Positions 27,301 through 39,849 of a stretch of DNA of 64,000 nucleotides are shown piece by piece. The stretch's first letter is position 1, and each line of letters begins with the position of its first letter. The stretch lies in NCBI GenBank assembly GCA_026261815.1, contig JAMPIT010000575.1, positions 41,207,501-41,271,500 on the forward strand, given 5' to 3'. Below the pieces are notes generated by a model. That model made no database searches. It was not told where the DNA came from and saw only the letters and a list, made by a program, of their open reading frames with translations. Made by a program: the position numbers and the translations under genes. This stretch comes from Monarcha castaneiventris obscurior. Lineage: Eukaryota > Chordata > Aves > Passeriformes > Monarchidae.

Positions 27301-29744
27301 AAGATTTTGATGTCATTGAAAACTCATCGGTTAAAATGGCACCTGCTTTTCTTATCTTGGGAAAAGTAGTCTGCCTTCATCTTAGCCAGGCTTTTATGGA
27401 CCCTGATGCACAGAGTTTCTGTACTTTCTCATAGCTTTGTGGTTTGAACAACACGCTTAAATTCTTGACAACCGCTTCCTTGTGCGTTTTTCCCGATTTG
27501 CAGGATTGCTCCCTGGTGTCTGCTAAATTCCGTAACAGCAATAGATGTCTCCTTTTATCAGCATGTTTGATAAATCTTGTTTTCAGTTATTTGCTCAAAG
27601 TGCAAGAGATGAAAAAGATTTTTCTTTTCACTGGTGGAAGCAGAAAATAAAGGAATATGTATACAGGACACTTATTTTGATGTGCAAAACTAGAGGCTAT
27701 GTGAAGTAGGGACAAATTTGACCCAGTTTTGGATCATAGCTTTTTTACCCTTGGCTTTGTTCTGGAAGTAGGTAGAAAAGGAAGATCCATCCACAAGAAG
27801 CAGGGCAAAAGACTAAAAATTGTTCAAGGAATTGCACATACCAGACATGAAATGTGTTTGTCTTCTGCATAGGTTCCGCAGTTCTTAGGGAAGGAGTAAC
27901 AACTCTGTATCCTCTTCTACCTGGGTCTCAGGCTCTCCTGGGGGTTAATATGGCTTATTCCATCCATTAAGTAAAAGGAATAGAGGCAGCAGAGGTCTTA
28001 CTTAAATTGCTTTTTGTGCAAGTGTTTTAAACATTTATGGTTCCTCTGCAACACGGATCCATTGGCCAGTCTTCTGGCAGTCATCTGAGGTGTCCTGAAT
28101 GAAACAGTTTCTGGTAGAGAAAATTCATGAATGGCATAAAAAAGACAAAGGAAGGAATACAAAAGATACATATATTTAAATATAAATATTTTTTGTACAG
28201 TGCAAACAACTGTGACAACAGAACAGAACAACTGCAAAAGGCACCAGACTTCAGTCATATCCGTACTTTAAACTATGCTTCCTCAGTGTTTTAATGAGTG
28301 ATATGAAAATCCTTTACCACTGTTTTCAGCTAAATAATTGTGTAGTTACTGTGTTAGGTGCCATTCATAAGATTACACAGTAAGTTCTTTCAAAATAAAA
28401 ATGGGGAAGTGGTGAGTGGTTTCTGCTCTGTCATCACCTTCTCCTTGATGAGACCAGATTGTATTGATGAAAGCACAGACTGAACAGGCTGTAGACTGAG
28501 CTCCAAAATTAGATACTGGATGGGTGTGAATATTTGGTTCTTTGCTCATCGGTCTTGCATAGGACCACTTAAACCACAAGATAGTTCTTCATCCAGAGAG
28601 CTGTTCACTCCAGAATATTTTTCTGGTTCTGTTGGGAAAGGAGACGGTTAGTCACAGCTTTGTCAGTGGTTTCCCATTATGTCACCCTGTTTCCTGGAAA
28701 TGCAGGTCTTAGGGAAGAGGCCAGTAGGGGTTTCTCATTGAATTCCATTAGAATAGATTCTGTGTAAAAGAAATGTAAAATTATTCTCTGTCTAGGAGTT
28801 TCTGAGGTGAGACTGAAACTCTTCAAAATACCACTGATGATTAAATAAAGATGTATTTATTGGAACAGTGTTGTGTTGCTAGGCTGAGTCATGACATTCC
28901 TCATTGTACTCTGTGTTTACATAAAAGGAAAAGCTTAGAAAAGGATCAACCCTGTTTCTGGACCTCATAGTCCAGTTTTTACTTTCTTTTACCTCCATCT
29001 GATATTCTGCTGAGTACTGCTACAGCAACCACTCTAGGAACTGGTTTTCATAATATTAATCACACTTCCCATCTCTCTGCATATTTATAGGCTTTTGGAC
29101 CAAGAAAGAAGTAAGCAAATCCTTAAAAATGAGGAAAAGGGAAAAAAGGAAAAAGAAATTGTTCATTAGAGGAACTGCAAATCTGGACTCTTCTTGGGGT
29201 GCTTTATCTAATCTTAGCCTGTATGTCAATGATATGTTTCAAGCAGAACAGACAAATTCACTCTCATGCACCTTCAGCTTACTGTCACGAAGGAAAACCT
29301 TGGTGAAGAATTTCTGGAATTGAACCTCACACTTGCCACATCCTGTCTGCATTGATGAAATGCCCCCACTGCTCTCTGTAGATTGTTGTTGAGTCACTGA
29401 GAAGAGTTTCATAATCACCTCTAGATTAAAGAGCTCTGAGAAGCAGTTCCTCTGTTGTAGGATGGGAGAGGTGAGTCCCAGTGAGCACCATCAGACTGAC
29501 ACCTCGGAACATCTGCAGAACTTGTCTTGTGCTGAATCCATCTCAGTAGCTGTTGCTGCCTGTCACAGGAAAACTGGTTGCCTCACTGTTACTGGTCTCT
29601 TTTCAGCTTTCTCATCCTCCAGAGAAGTTATTTATATTTTGAATAAAAGATGATTAACTGTTAGATAATTAACTATTTAATCACCAAATTACTTGTTTTG
29701 GAAAAAAAAAGTTTTCTGTATTTTATAGAATTTTTTTTTTTTTA
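24341..29744. other. Intergenic DNA
   Basis: No supported gene. A minus-strand frame at 25213-25013 and a plus-strand frame at 25300-25497 were examined and not recognised. AT-rich between 26300 and 27130. Confidence 0.55.
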
Positions 29745-30110
29745 CCTATTTGGAATCATTTATGTTGGAAAACACCTTTAAGGTCATCAAGTCCAACTGT
29801 TAACCCAGCACTGCTCTGTTCACCACCAAACCGTGTCCTTATGTCACCTAAACATCTTTTTAAACACCTTCAGGGATGGTGATTGCATCACTTCCCTGGA
29901 CAGCCTGCTTCAGGGCTTAATGACCTTTTGCATGAACAAAATTTTCCTACTATCCAATAAAAACATACCCTGGCACAACCTGGGGCCATTTCCTCTTGTC
30001 CTATCACTTGTCACGTGGGAGAAGAGACCAAACTCCACCTCACTACAACCTCTTTTTTTCATTGCAGTGGTGGCTATTCCCTCACCAGCGTGCCTCAGAG
30101 ACTAAGCTTA
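29745..30110 (-). mobile_element. CR1 LINE fragment
   Basis: It starts TATTTGGAATCATTTATGTT and runs in the same form as the copy at 18456, with CTTTAAGGTCATCAAGTCCA, then TTCAGGGATGGTGATTGCAT. It is minus strand, about 0.37 kb, and more decayed than the 18456 copy. No usable reading frame remains. Confidence 0.85.
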
Positions 30111-30395
30111 CACCATGAGCCAACACTGAAATCTGTGTTACCCCAACTCCAGCTTAGCAGCACCTGAGCTATTGACACAGAGTGCCCAAAGGAGCGCAGG
30201 CTTGGCTATCTGGGCTGCACTACTTGTAGTGCATCCATACATTCATTGTCAAACAACCCAAATTCACTGTCAAATCAATTCTAAAATACTGATGTCAGTA
30301 CAAAACTAACATTGGTACTTGCTCTTGACATTCATGGGGTCAGCATGAGCCACTCACCTCTTTGTTGTGGTAGCTCTTATGTCAAAATACACATG

Positions 30396-30505
30396 GAATA
30401 GAATAGAATAGAATAGAATGGAATAGAATGGAATAGAATGGAATAGAATAGAATAGAATAGAATAGAATAGAATAGAATAGAATAGAATAGAATAGAATA
30501 GAATA
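30396..30505. repeat. (GAATA)22 microsatellite
   Basis: Twenty-two pentamers in unbroken register, three of them GAATG (30416-30420, 30426-30430, 30436-30440) and the rest GAATA. On the minus strand it reads TATTC repeats, close to the CR1 tail unit, so it probably grew from the CR1 3' end beside it. Confidence 0.95.
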
Positions 30506-30775
30506 GTTCACTTGGAGGGGACTTACAGGGATCATCCAGCCCAAGTGCCTGACCACTTCATGGCTGACCAATAGTTAAAACATGTTACTAATGGCATTGT
30601 CCAACTGCCTCGGAAACACTGACAATCTTGGGACATCAACCACCTCTCTAGGAAACCTGGTCCAGTGTTTGAGCACACTCTCATAAAGAAATGCTTCCTG
30701 ATGTCCAGTTTGAACATCTTCTGGCGCAGCTTTGAACCATTCCCCTATGTCCTGTCAGCAGATCTCAGAAAGAAG
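30396..30775 (-). mobile_element. CR1 LINE fragment with expanded (GAATA) tail
   Basis: CR1 3' UTR text follows the pentamer array on the plus strand: GGATCATCCAGCCCAAGTGC, then ACCACCTCTCTAGGAAACCT and CTTCCTGATGTCCAGTTTGA. The array sits exactly at the element's 3' terminus, where CR1 carries ATTCTATG-type repeats. It is 5'-truncated near 30775. Confidence 0.85.
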
Positions 30776-31235
30776 AACAGAATTATACCTTGGGACTTGA
30801 AATCATCTGATGATTACATGGTTTGGATATGGAAATGATACATGTCAGAGTCTTTGTTATAGCAGCTGGTAAAGAAATCTCATCCAGCTTCATCACAGAA
30901 ATAAATCAATAAATGTACTATTTTTGGAAACAGACAATGTGCTTATATTAACTTCCTTACCTCCACAGAGCACAGACTGACAGGATCAAGCCTGTTTGCT
31001 GCAGGGATAAATACTCACCCTTCATTTTCAATGCTGCATCTATTTTGCTACTGCTTCCTCTGAACTCTTTATGAATGCTTTTTAGGTGGTCCTTTCCCAT
31101 ATTTCTTTAACTTTTTTTTTTTTTTAATCATAGATTTGGAAGAAAAAAGCCAAGGATTATAAACAGCTAATGCTGTATTTTTCATACTTTTGAAAATGTG
31201 TTTGAAATGGTAAGATTTTTTCACTGCAGTCATAT

Positions 31236-31313
31236 GATCATGGAGTCATAGAATGGTTTGGGTTGGAAGGGACCTTAAAGGTCATCTAGTTCCAAGCCCC
31301 CTGCCATGGGCTC
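31236..31313 (-). mobile_element. Very short CR1 3' end
   Basis: GAGTCATAGAATGGTTTGGG, then GGGACCTTAAAGGTCATCTA and CCCTGCCATGGGC: the last 80 bases or so of a CR1 element on the minus strand. It stops abruptly after CATGGGC. Confidence 0.88.
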
Positions 31314-34300
31314 TGACAAGTGAGGTCTAAATAGTGCCTTTGACAGGGAACTTTGAATATGTGATATCAGAAAGTGGGCAGAGGCAGTTCTATTCAGCCT
31401 ACTGGTGGTGTATGAGGAGCAATAAGACAATAAACAATCCCCTCCTTACTCTTCCTGCTGTCTCTCCCTTAGGAAAGTGTGCAACCCTTACATTTGTACA
31501 CTTCCAGCAGCCCTGGTATGGCTGACTAACCTTGTGTCCTCACCTACACAATTGGGTTCAGATAATTTCACCTTGCTGGTACAGTTTATATAATATAGTC
31601 TGCATGGATGCAGCTAGACATTCTCATGCCTTAAAAAAAATAGAATGAATAAGCCAGAAAACAAAATATTTCAAGATTTTGGTGTAATGTGCTAAGAAGA
31701 AAACTTACAGGGAGCCATAGCAAACTCTTTGGTCTAAAAAGAAAGCTACATAAACTGCAAGTGAGAAACATCATTAGGAAATGATGGGAAATTTCTAGGA
31801 CTGGCAGAAAAGGCTCATGAACACCAACCCAAGGCTGGTTTTCTCTAAGGTTAATATCCACTAACAGGATCTGGAAAATCAGATTTAAAGCTTTGATGAT
31901 ACTTTTAATGTTAGTTCTCAAGGAAAATCAGATGTTCTCCACAGCAACTTTGCTGCATACTAACTGCAGTAGCACAGACCTTTGGTTTAGTTCTGTACAT
32001 GTTTATTTTATTACCCACACCTATGCCAGAAAATAGACAAGCTCTCTATTCACCAAATCAAATTAATTCAATGCCTCCTATGAAGATTTTACAGCTGTTT
32101 CGAGCGGGGTTTCTTTAGAATTAATCAATGTGTTTGCTCAGTGGTTGGAGCAGCTGTAATAATACTGTGTTCACTGTGCAAACTCTTTTCATTGGCTTAG
32201 TAAGTGTGAGCTGATTTTAATATAGGTGGGTCAGAATTTTCCAGGAAAGTTTTCTTGTAAAACTCATGGAGATTTTTTTTTAAGTAACAGCCTCTTTCTT
32301 CAATTTTCAGTTAACATTTATTTTTCCCATTTCATTAGAAGAAAAAAAGACTGCAAATTAAAATTATTTAGATGAGTCAGAAAAAAGCCAATATTATAGA
32401 CAAGAGAGGTAAATAATCAAAATGGATTAGGAGGGAAAAGATGTGGAAACAACTCACAGCTTTTCCACTGTTTCATTTATGATTTTACCAATTTTAACAT
32501 GCTTTTATTATTTACTTCCTTAACTTATGTAAATATTTCAATCTTCACTTCAGTGTAGATGAAGCTAGACCATTTTAAGGATGATTAATTCTATTTTAAA
32601 CACAGGTTTGATTAGACTGGCTTCTGGGCATATTTTTCCCCAGCATCTTCCTGGAGAGAGAACGAGCAGTAGTGATGGTGGAAAATGTGCTTGAGGTAAG
32701 AAGGGATCTGCTACATGTATTTAATACATTGTCTGCTGATTTAGGTCCTCAGACTTAAGATACCTCTGTGACAGCTGTTGTTTCCTTCTGGTGTGGTTTG
32801 GGAGATAGCTCTGTGTTGTTTTTTTCTCTCTTCTGTGTTCACAGAAGATCTTTATCTGATCAGTTTATTTCTTTTTCTGGACAGTACTATTCTATGCCTT
32901 GTACTATGTGAAAGAATATGGGATAAATACTTTGTGGATCTTCTAGACATTGTTACCTCTAAAGCTGCAGGAGCCATGATTTGATGAACCACGCCTGAGC
33001 TTTATGTTTAACCTTGGCTTGAGTGTGTATCTCACCCTGCCTATGAAATTGGCAGCCTTGGGGAGGCTGGAGAGACGGTAGAGCAATCTCTTTCTGCCTT
33101 TAGCACTGTTCAGTGGAGGCATCCTATAAATTAGTGTCCAGAGATCGGAGTAAATCACAGGTCCAAACTGGGTATAATGATACTTCGATGAATGACACAT
33201 GACAGTGACTTCCTTGACAAAGCTTCAAATTTTTGTCCCCTTTAGATAAGGAGATTAAAAACATCTGTCAGAACTGTACCACTGGGCTGGCAACACAGGG
33301 AGCACTAATGTAGGTCAGATATAAAAAATCTGTCAAAAAGAGGTCATAGAAAAGCTGCACTGAATTTGCTGCAGCAACTGCTACCTTGGTCATAGTGAAC
33401 CCAGAGTTGTCTTGATGGAGGTTGTGTGGGGTGGGAGGAGGAGCAGAAGAGAGTCAAAGGGCTACAGATCTGCCAAGTTCAGCTTGCCCATGTGCAGCTA
33501 CCACTCACAGAGAATCTCTGCAGTATGTTGCCTGAATTCTCCTCAAAGTTATGTAAATGCACACACCTGTACATGTACATATGCACTTTTGTGTGTCTTC
33601 TAAAAAGATTCTGTGCTATTTTACTGGGCTAGCTCTCCTGCATAGTCTTCTCCCTGTTCATCCTACCACTAGACCAATGTGTTTCACGTATGTTTTAAAT
33701 GAGCAATAGCAGTCTCCAAAGAATATCCCACTGTATAATTTCTTCCCATTTTTTAAATTGTGGTGTGGTAGCTGCCTACAAGTCACTCCCATGTTGCCTC
33801 TTGTGAAATGGTTGCAGCAGCTGCAAGTCTGATTCAAGGTCTTGTGAAAGTCATCTGAATTCTCCTGTCAGACATAAATTGTCTTGTCAGGCATAAAATT
33901 AAATGGAAACAAACTAAGCTGGCATAAACTTCAAATGAAGTAGTCCACAAAATATTTTGTCAGTGAGCCTCACTGAAAACTGCAGCACCTGCATTTGTAA
34001 GCCTGATGTTTGATGGACTTTGAGAGAGATGGAATGATGCTCAGGCTATGGCTGGTGTTAGCAGATTTTGTTGTCCTGAAAAACACTCCCAGGAACTAGA
34101 TCTCAATCCTCTGTCCTGATAAACTGCTGAAATGGCTCTTGCATGTCTTCATTTCAGACCAACCCTCCGGATGGTTCCCAGGCACTATTCAGGATACGTC
34201 ATGTGGCAGGGGCAATTCCCAAATAACCTGTTTGGAAGCAGACAAGCTACCTGAGAGATTAAGAAAGTTTAATAGCCTGAGTGTGAGCTGTTTCACGTCT

Positions 34301-37300
34301 CTTGGGCACCATGTCAGTGAATGGTCCCAATTGTATTCTAATTCCTGCTAGAGACATAGCCTTAGGCTTTAGGCTCCACCTGAAATGCCATCTTATATGC
34401 TTCACTCTAGTAGCCTCAGTCCTATGATTTCTCTTTGATCTCGTCATATTGATTATATCTACAGCTGGAGACCAGTCCCCAGCATGGATTAAAGCATTAG
34501 CTGAGCTACGATCTTGTTACCTCTGGTCTGTCAGGCGTTTTTGCAGGTGGTATATCCTCCATGAACCTCAGAATGACAGACTGAGTGGTAATAAAATTAG
34601 TCTTGTCACAGATCTAGGAGATGACTCACAGACCACAAAGAACAAGGCAACCAGTTTATGAAATCTGGGGCATTTTTCAGTTCCTGATGAAAAATAAAAA
34701 ATCGCATAAATTGCATATTTTTTCAGGAACTTTTCTTTATTTTCCAAAGGATTTCTCTGAAATCAACTATTTTTGGCAAAGTGCCATTAAGTACAAGTCC
34801 AGCGAAGTCCTGTGTGACTCTCTTTCAGCTTGTGGGAGGCTGTAGTGAAGGGTGGCTGCAGTATATGGGATTTCACTGGACTGTTGCTCCAAAATAAACA
34901 GGTATAAGCAGGCTGATTGCTCTGAATCTGGAAAGCACAGTGGAAACAGTGATTGTCATAGCTTTTAGCACGATGCTGATTGATTCTTATCTGAAAGAAC
35001 TTTGCATTTTTCACAGAAGAGATTGTGGTCCCCTTGGTCCCTGTCTTCACAGTAGCTGAAGTGGCAGGCCTGCAAAGCTCAGTGGAAGAATTAGGGTTTG
35101 GGATTTCTGCTGTAAACTTGGCCTGAAATGGATCTAAACAAACACAGTCTGCTCTCTTCTAAGTGATAATTTTATTGATGCTCTCACAGAAATGGTGTGC
35201 ATCCATCTTCACCCTCTCCAGCTGCTGAAGCATCTGCTTAGGGGGCAACAAATCACCTGGATCAGCAACCTATGGCCAGAGCTGGACCTCTCTGGTGCAT
35301 CAAAGGACTGGAGAAATAATGTTGGATTTGGCTCCTAAATTATTCAGACAAGACAGTCTATGCAGATGCTGAAATGAAACAGATGAAAGCTGAGCTCTGG
35401 GGCAGATTAGAAAAAAGATAGTCCAGAGCTTCAAAGAGGCAGAGAGGTCTGCATTCAATGGCTTCTCAGATGCTTTGGACATGCTTCAAGTTGATTGTTG
35501 CTTTGACTAGAGACCAAGTGGCACAGTGGCACATGAGTCTTAAGTCAACCTTGTAAGGAAGGATATTATAGAGTGTAGCTGGGCAAACAGCAGACATTGA
35601 ACAGGACCCCCCACAGCATTTGATTTCAATGGCACCACTAAGCAAACCCACTCAAACAGACTGAAAATATTGAGAGGATATGTTCTTAAAAAAACCCCAA
35701 AACCAAGCCACAAAAACATGTTACGAAACAGTGGAATATCCAGGGAAAAAAAAAAAAGGGCTTTTGCAATTTTTGCAGTTTTAAGGCTGGACCTACGACT
35801 TTTATCTAACATACAGGTTTGTTTTCCTTACCAGCTCCAAAAAAAACCAAACAAACTACTAAAACTTGGATGTGCTATCAGAGCATCCTGAAGGGAAAAG
35901 GACTGATTAAGACCCAGCTGCATGACAGATGACCTATCAGATGGGAAGAAAATATGGTGATATAGACAAGAAAGCAGTGTTGGGTATGTCACATGAGTTT
36001 GGCAAGCCATCAAATGTGGAAAGAGCAAACACTGACTCTTGCTGTACTAATAAAATAAATACAACTGAAACCACTCTCTTCTTATCTAAAATTATCTTTC
36101 AAAACAGGGCAGATACATGGAGATTGCTTGATTTCTTGAGGAAAGTCTCTGAACTCTACTGACTCCTGAACCATGTCCAAATGCAAGTTTGTCCAGGACA
36201 AAGTTGTGTCAGGGACCAAGTTATTAGTTTAGCAGTAGAGAGCATTAATTCTCTGCTGCTGCTCAATTTACTTCACTGAAGACAAGGAACCAGTATGTCC
36301 CACAGACATTTCAGGATTTTTCTCCTCAACACTGCAAGCTGACAAATATTCCAGTGCTGATCCTGCAAACGTCTTTAGGACATGCTTAACATTAAAGCAG
36401 CAATTCCTCATATTAGGGTCCTACAGCCTCCTCTCATACTACAGGGAAACTGTTATCTTGTGGCTCCTTGGAAAAACAAAACAAAAAGGAACTTAATAAG
36501 TTTATATGAGTATTTATGTTTATTCTTACTGACCAGCAATAAAAGCTGTGGCTTGTGGGTTTTGTTAAAATAATTTTTGCGTATAATAATGGATAAAACT
36601 TTGTTCTTCCACCTCCTGTTTCACAATGATAAGTCAGAAACAACTTTCTCACAATTTATTGAGTGAGTCCAGTTTTGAAAGAGTAACATTAAATCCATTC
36701 CTTTATAATTGTTTCAATGAGTTTGTTTGGGGTTAAGGCTTATCAGTCTGTTCATTTAGTACTCACTTTTTAAGCTGACCTCAAATTTATCCCCTAATGT
36801 AGGATTTTGTATTTCACACTTCCACGTTTTAAACTGTTCTCACGTCCCATGTTGTTATGCTGTTTCTCCTCAGGTAGCTCAGGAATAGACTGATTTCTGG
36901 AAGTAAATTTCAATGGTTGGTTCTCAGGTAATCCTTGAATTTGCGAAGTTTATAAATTATTTCCATGTACCATTTGGTCCCACAGCCCACTCCTCTGTGC
37001 TGTCAAAATTATCGTCCCCTTCTAACCCTTCGCTGAGGCAAAAGCGTGTGCCAGGGTCCCACATGGGCTATCAAATGGATAAGAGTCACAATGATGTAGC
37101 AAGAGCAGATGAAAGAGGAAGAACACCCCCACACATAGCACTCCAAAAACTCTATTTTTAATGAATAACTGAGTCACTTCTTCCTTGGAAGTGCTCGCTT
37201 TTCCAGCATCAGCCTCGGAAGCAGATAACAAGAGCAGGTGCCTTTTCACAGCTGGGACTGTGAACAGTGACAGAAAGACTGCATGGAAAGCAATCATTTA

Positions 37301-37499
37301 GCCACTTCAGGGAAGGAAATCAGATCTAGAAAAAATGTTATGTATCCACTTGTGCAAATAGAATGCTTTGTGCTCACTTAGAGCATTCAAGTGAAGGGTT
37401 AAAGTTGTGCAGTGCTATAAAATAGTGCTACAGCACCATTCTGATGTGATTTAAACTCATCCCAAGTAATTAAATTCAACACTATATGTGGGTAAATAA

Positions 37500-37696
37500 T
37501 GGGACAACACACACAATCAATATGATCTAAGTGAAGCCCTTTATTCGAAAAGCCGCAAGTATTCTTATACCTTAAGTGACAGTGCTAAAAATAAAGTTAT
37601 AAGATAAGTTTTCTCACAGTGCCTTTTCCCACACAAAGTTTCACACCATTTCTGCTATCCTAACTAGCGCTCTAAGTCCAGTCTCAGAAGCCTACA
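37500..37696 (-). mobile_element. Candidate short solo LTR
   Basis: On the minus strand the segment starts TGTAGGCTTCTGAGACTGGA and ends GTGTGTTGTCCCA. It holds GGTATAAGAATA (TATA-like) followed about 25 bases later by CGAATAAAGGGCTTC (polyadenylation-like), in the order expected of U3-R-U5. The flanks are AT-rich (TTATTA and TTATTT), so a target duplication is possible but ambiguous. At 197 bases it is short for an avian LTR. Confidence 0.4.
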
Positions 37697-39824
37697 ATAA
37701 TAATTTCATCTGCCAAGCTCCTTTCCAGACACCTGGGAGTTAAGCTCCCTTTCTCACAGATGTTTTACAAGTGGCCTTGGAAAAGGAATGCAGAGGCCTA
37801 TTTCTTTCCTAAATGCAGATGCTTATTTCTCATCTAATGAGTTTGGATTGCTCACTGTCTACCTATTTGCTATATGTGTATATATATATGTCTACATATT
37901 CACTATATGTCCATGTAAGCGCAGATGCTGATCCTCTACAACTATATGCATTATGTCCCATGGCTTTCACCCTCTAGCTGGGAAGGCATAAATCTGACAT
38001 CAGCTTTGGTTTTAGTATCATTCACTGTGAACAAAATCCCTTTGCATCTTTCCACTTTACACAAGGTCCTAGAAGAGAATAAAGTTCTCTGAAGCACATT
38101 TTTTCCGATAAACCTGGATAGCAAAACCAGATTAAATTGCTGTAATCACAGAATACAGAGCTGATGCTACCTGTATGCTGATGAAACTGGGAAGCTTTTT
38201 TCTCCTGTTCTACACAGAGCGCTGCCTTTTCCCTGTCCCTCCCCTTTCTAGGTCTGTCCTGGGAGCTAGATTTAATCATGACGGCATTCATGGTCCAAGG
38301 CTGGTGCTTCTGCTGGGTACCAGGATATGGTCCAGGGCTGTCTTCCTAGCTCTGATCTTTGCAAAAATTCCCTTAACCTGTATGGAGACTATTCATCAAC
38401 TCCATTACATGACATAGAAGATATACCAAGTCTTCTTTCCTTTACAGTATCCAGTTTGAAAACTTCCTTGGATGTAAATATGTCATGTTATTTCACCACC
38501 AAACCCCATAGTTATTGTAATTATCTGTGAGTGTGGGGCTGAAGGACAAGGCCACGGAGACAGCTGAGATGTAAATACAGGTAAGTCTATACTGATTGAA
38601 GGAACTAGACCTGATAATTTATTTTTCTTTGTCTGACTTTAATTTCCATCAAGTAAGATCTGGGTCTCATTTTTCCATTTCTATTTAGTGTTTTCATTGT
38701 TGTAATGCTGAAGAGTTCCTGTAATGAATCAGGGTTCATTTTGAAAGATGCTCTAAAAACTGTGGCAGCCCAGAAAATGCAGTGACTTCAGGAATTTTCC
38801 TGTGTTCTTGTGTGTCACAGCAATGCAATTCATCCTAAGAAAGTCATAATTTAATATGAACAACAGCTAAAGATCAGTGTCTGCCTATTTTTGCCTGACT
38901 CCTCTTACCCTGTGCAATACATTTTTCCAATTCGTCTGTTGACCAGACAGGCTCGTGGGGACCAGTGGGGCCCTTTCGTCATCTGACATCTAGTGGCAGT
39001 GCTGTGCAATAGGGATGAGGTCAAAAACAAAGATGGAGCTCTCACGCCGCGGGAAAATTGTAGCCCTTCATGATCCGATGTCGTGGGATGATTTCATTTG
39101 CTGACAGCCAACCTACGTTTTTAAATTTGTAGTCTTCTTAATGTAATGCAATTCACTTAGTGGTGCACTAACAAGAGTGTGTTTCTCACTAAAACAGATG
39201 AAGCATTTTGCAGTCAATATTGCATTGTACCTTTTTAGAGTACAGTCTTCCTTTAATTCTAAGTACTAGGAATTTCTGGGAAAAAACCTTAGCGGCTTAT
39301 TACAAAGTCCTTGCTGAGCTTATAACAGAGCTAAAATGATTGAAATACAAAATGAAGACAACATTGGTAAAAAATAAAAAGTTAAAGATCCTTTTAAATC
39401 ATCTAAACAATGCCTACTCATTTCCAAAGCCAGAAAATCCACAACTCATCACCTTGCATTCATGTATTCTTTTCCCATTTGGGCTCTCCTGAAAAGAGCT
39501 GGTAGTTGCTATGTCAGGAACACCACACCATGGTGATGGTCTCTGAGTCCTTCATGCTCATTGTGCTGCAGCCCACATTTCTGGTCGACTGAAAAGCTAG
39601 GAATGGCTGCGTGTCCTCAGGATTTCTTGCCATGATGCTGCAGCTATCTCCACAGACTGATACATTCCCTTTTGGATACAATACATGTGAAAGAACTCCT
39701 AAAAAAACCCCAAAAAATTCAAGCAAATTTTGCTCATTGACATGTCAATGTTTTCATCGGCAAAAATTAAGTACCTTCCAATACAAATTTTACAATTTGT
39801 AATGAATGAAATGCTGATTAAAAA

Positions 39825-39849
39825 TAATCATATGGTGAACATATGATTA
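39825..39849. repeat. Small inverted repeat
   Basis: Ten-base arms TAATCATATG and CATATGATTA around a 5-base loop. No tract of T follows that would suggest a function. Confidence 0.7.

Noticed and set aside
27998..28258. Minus-strand frame containing AIHEF, recalling the MMP zinc site
   Set aside because: Only HEF matches; the following GHxxGxxH and Met-turn are absent, and the flanks do not align.
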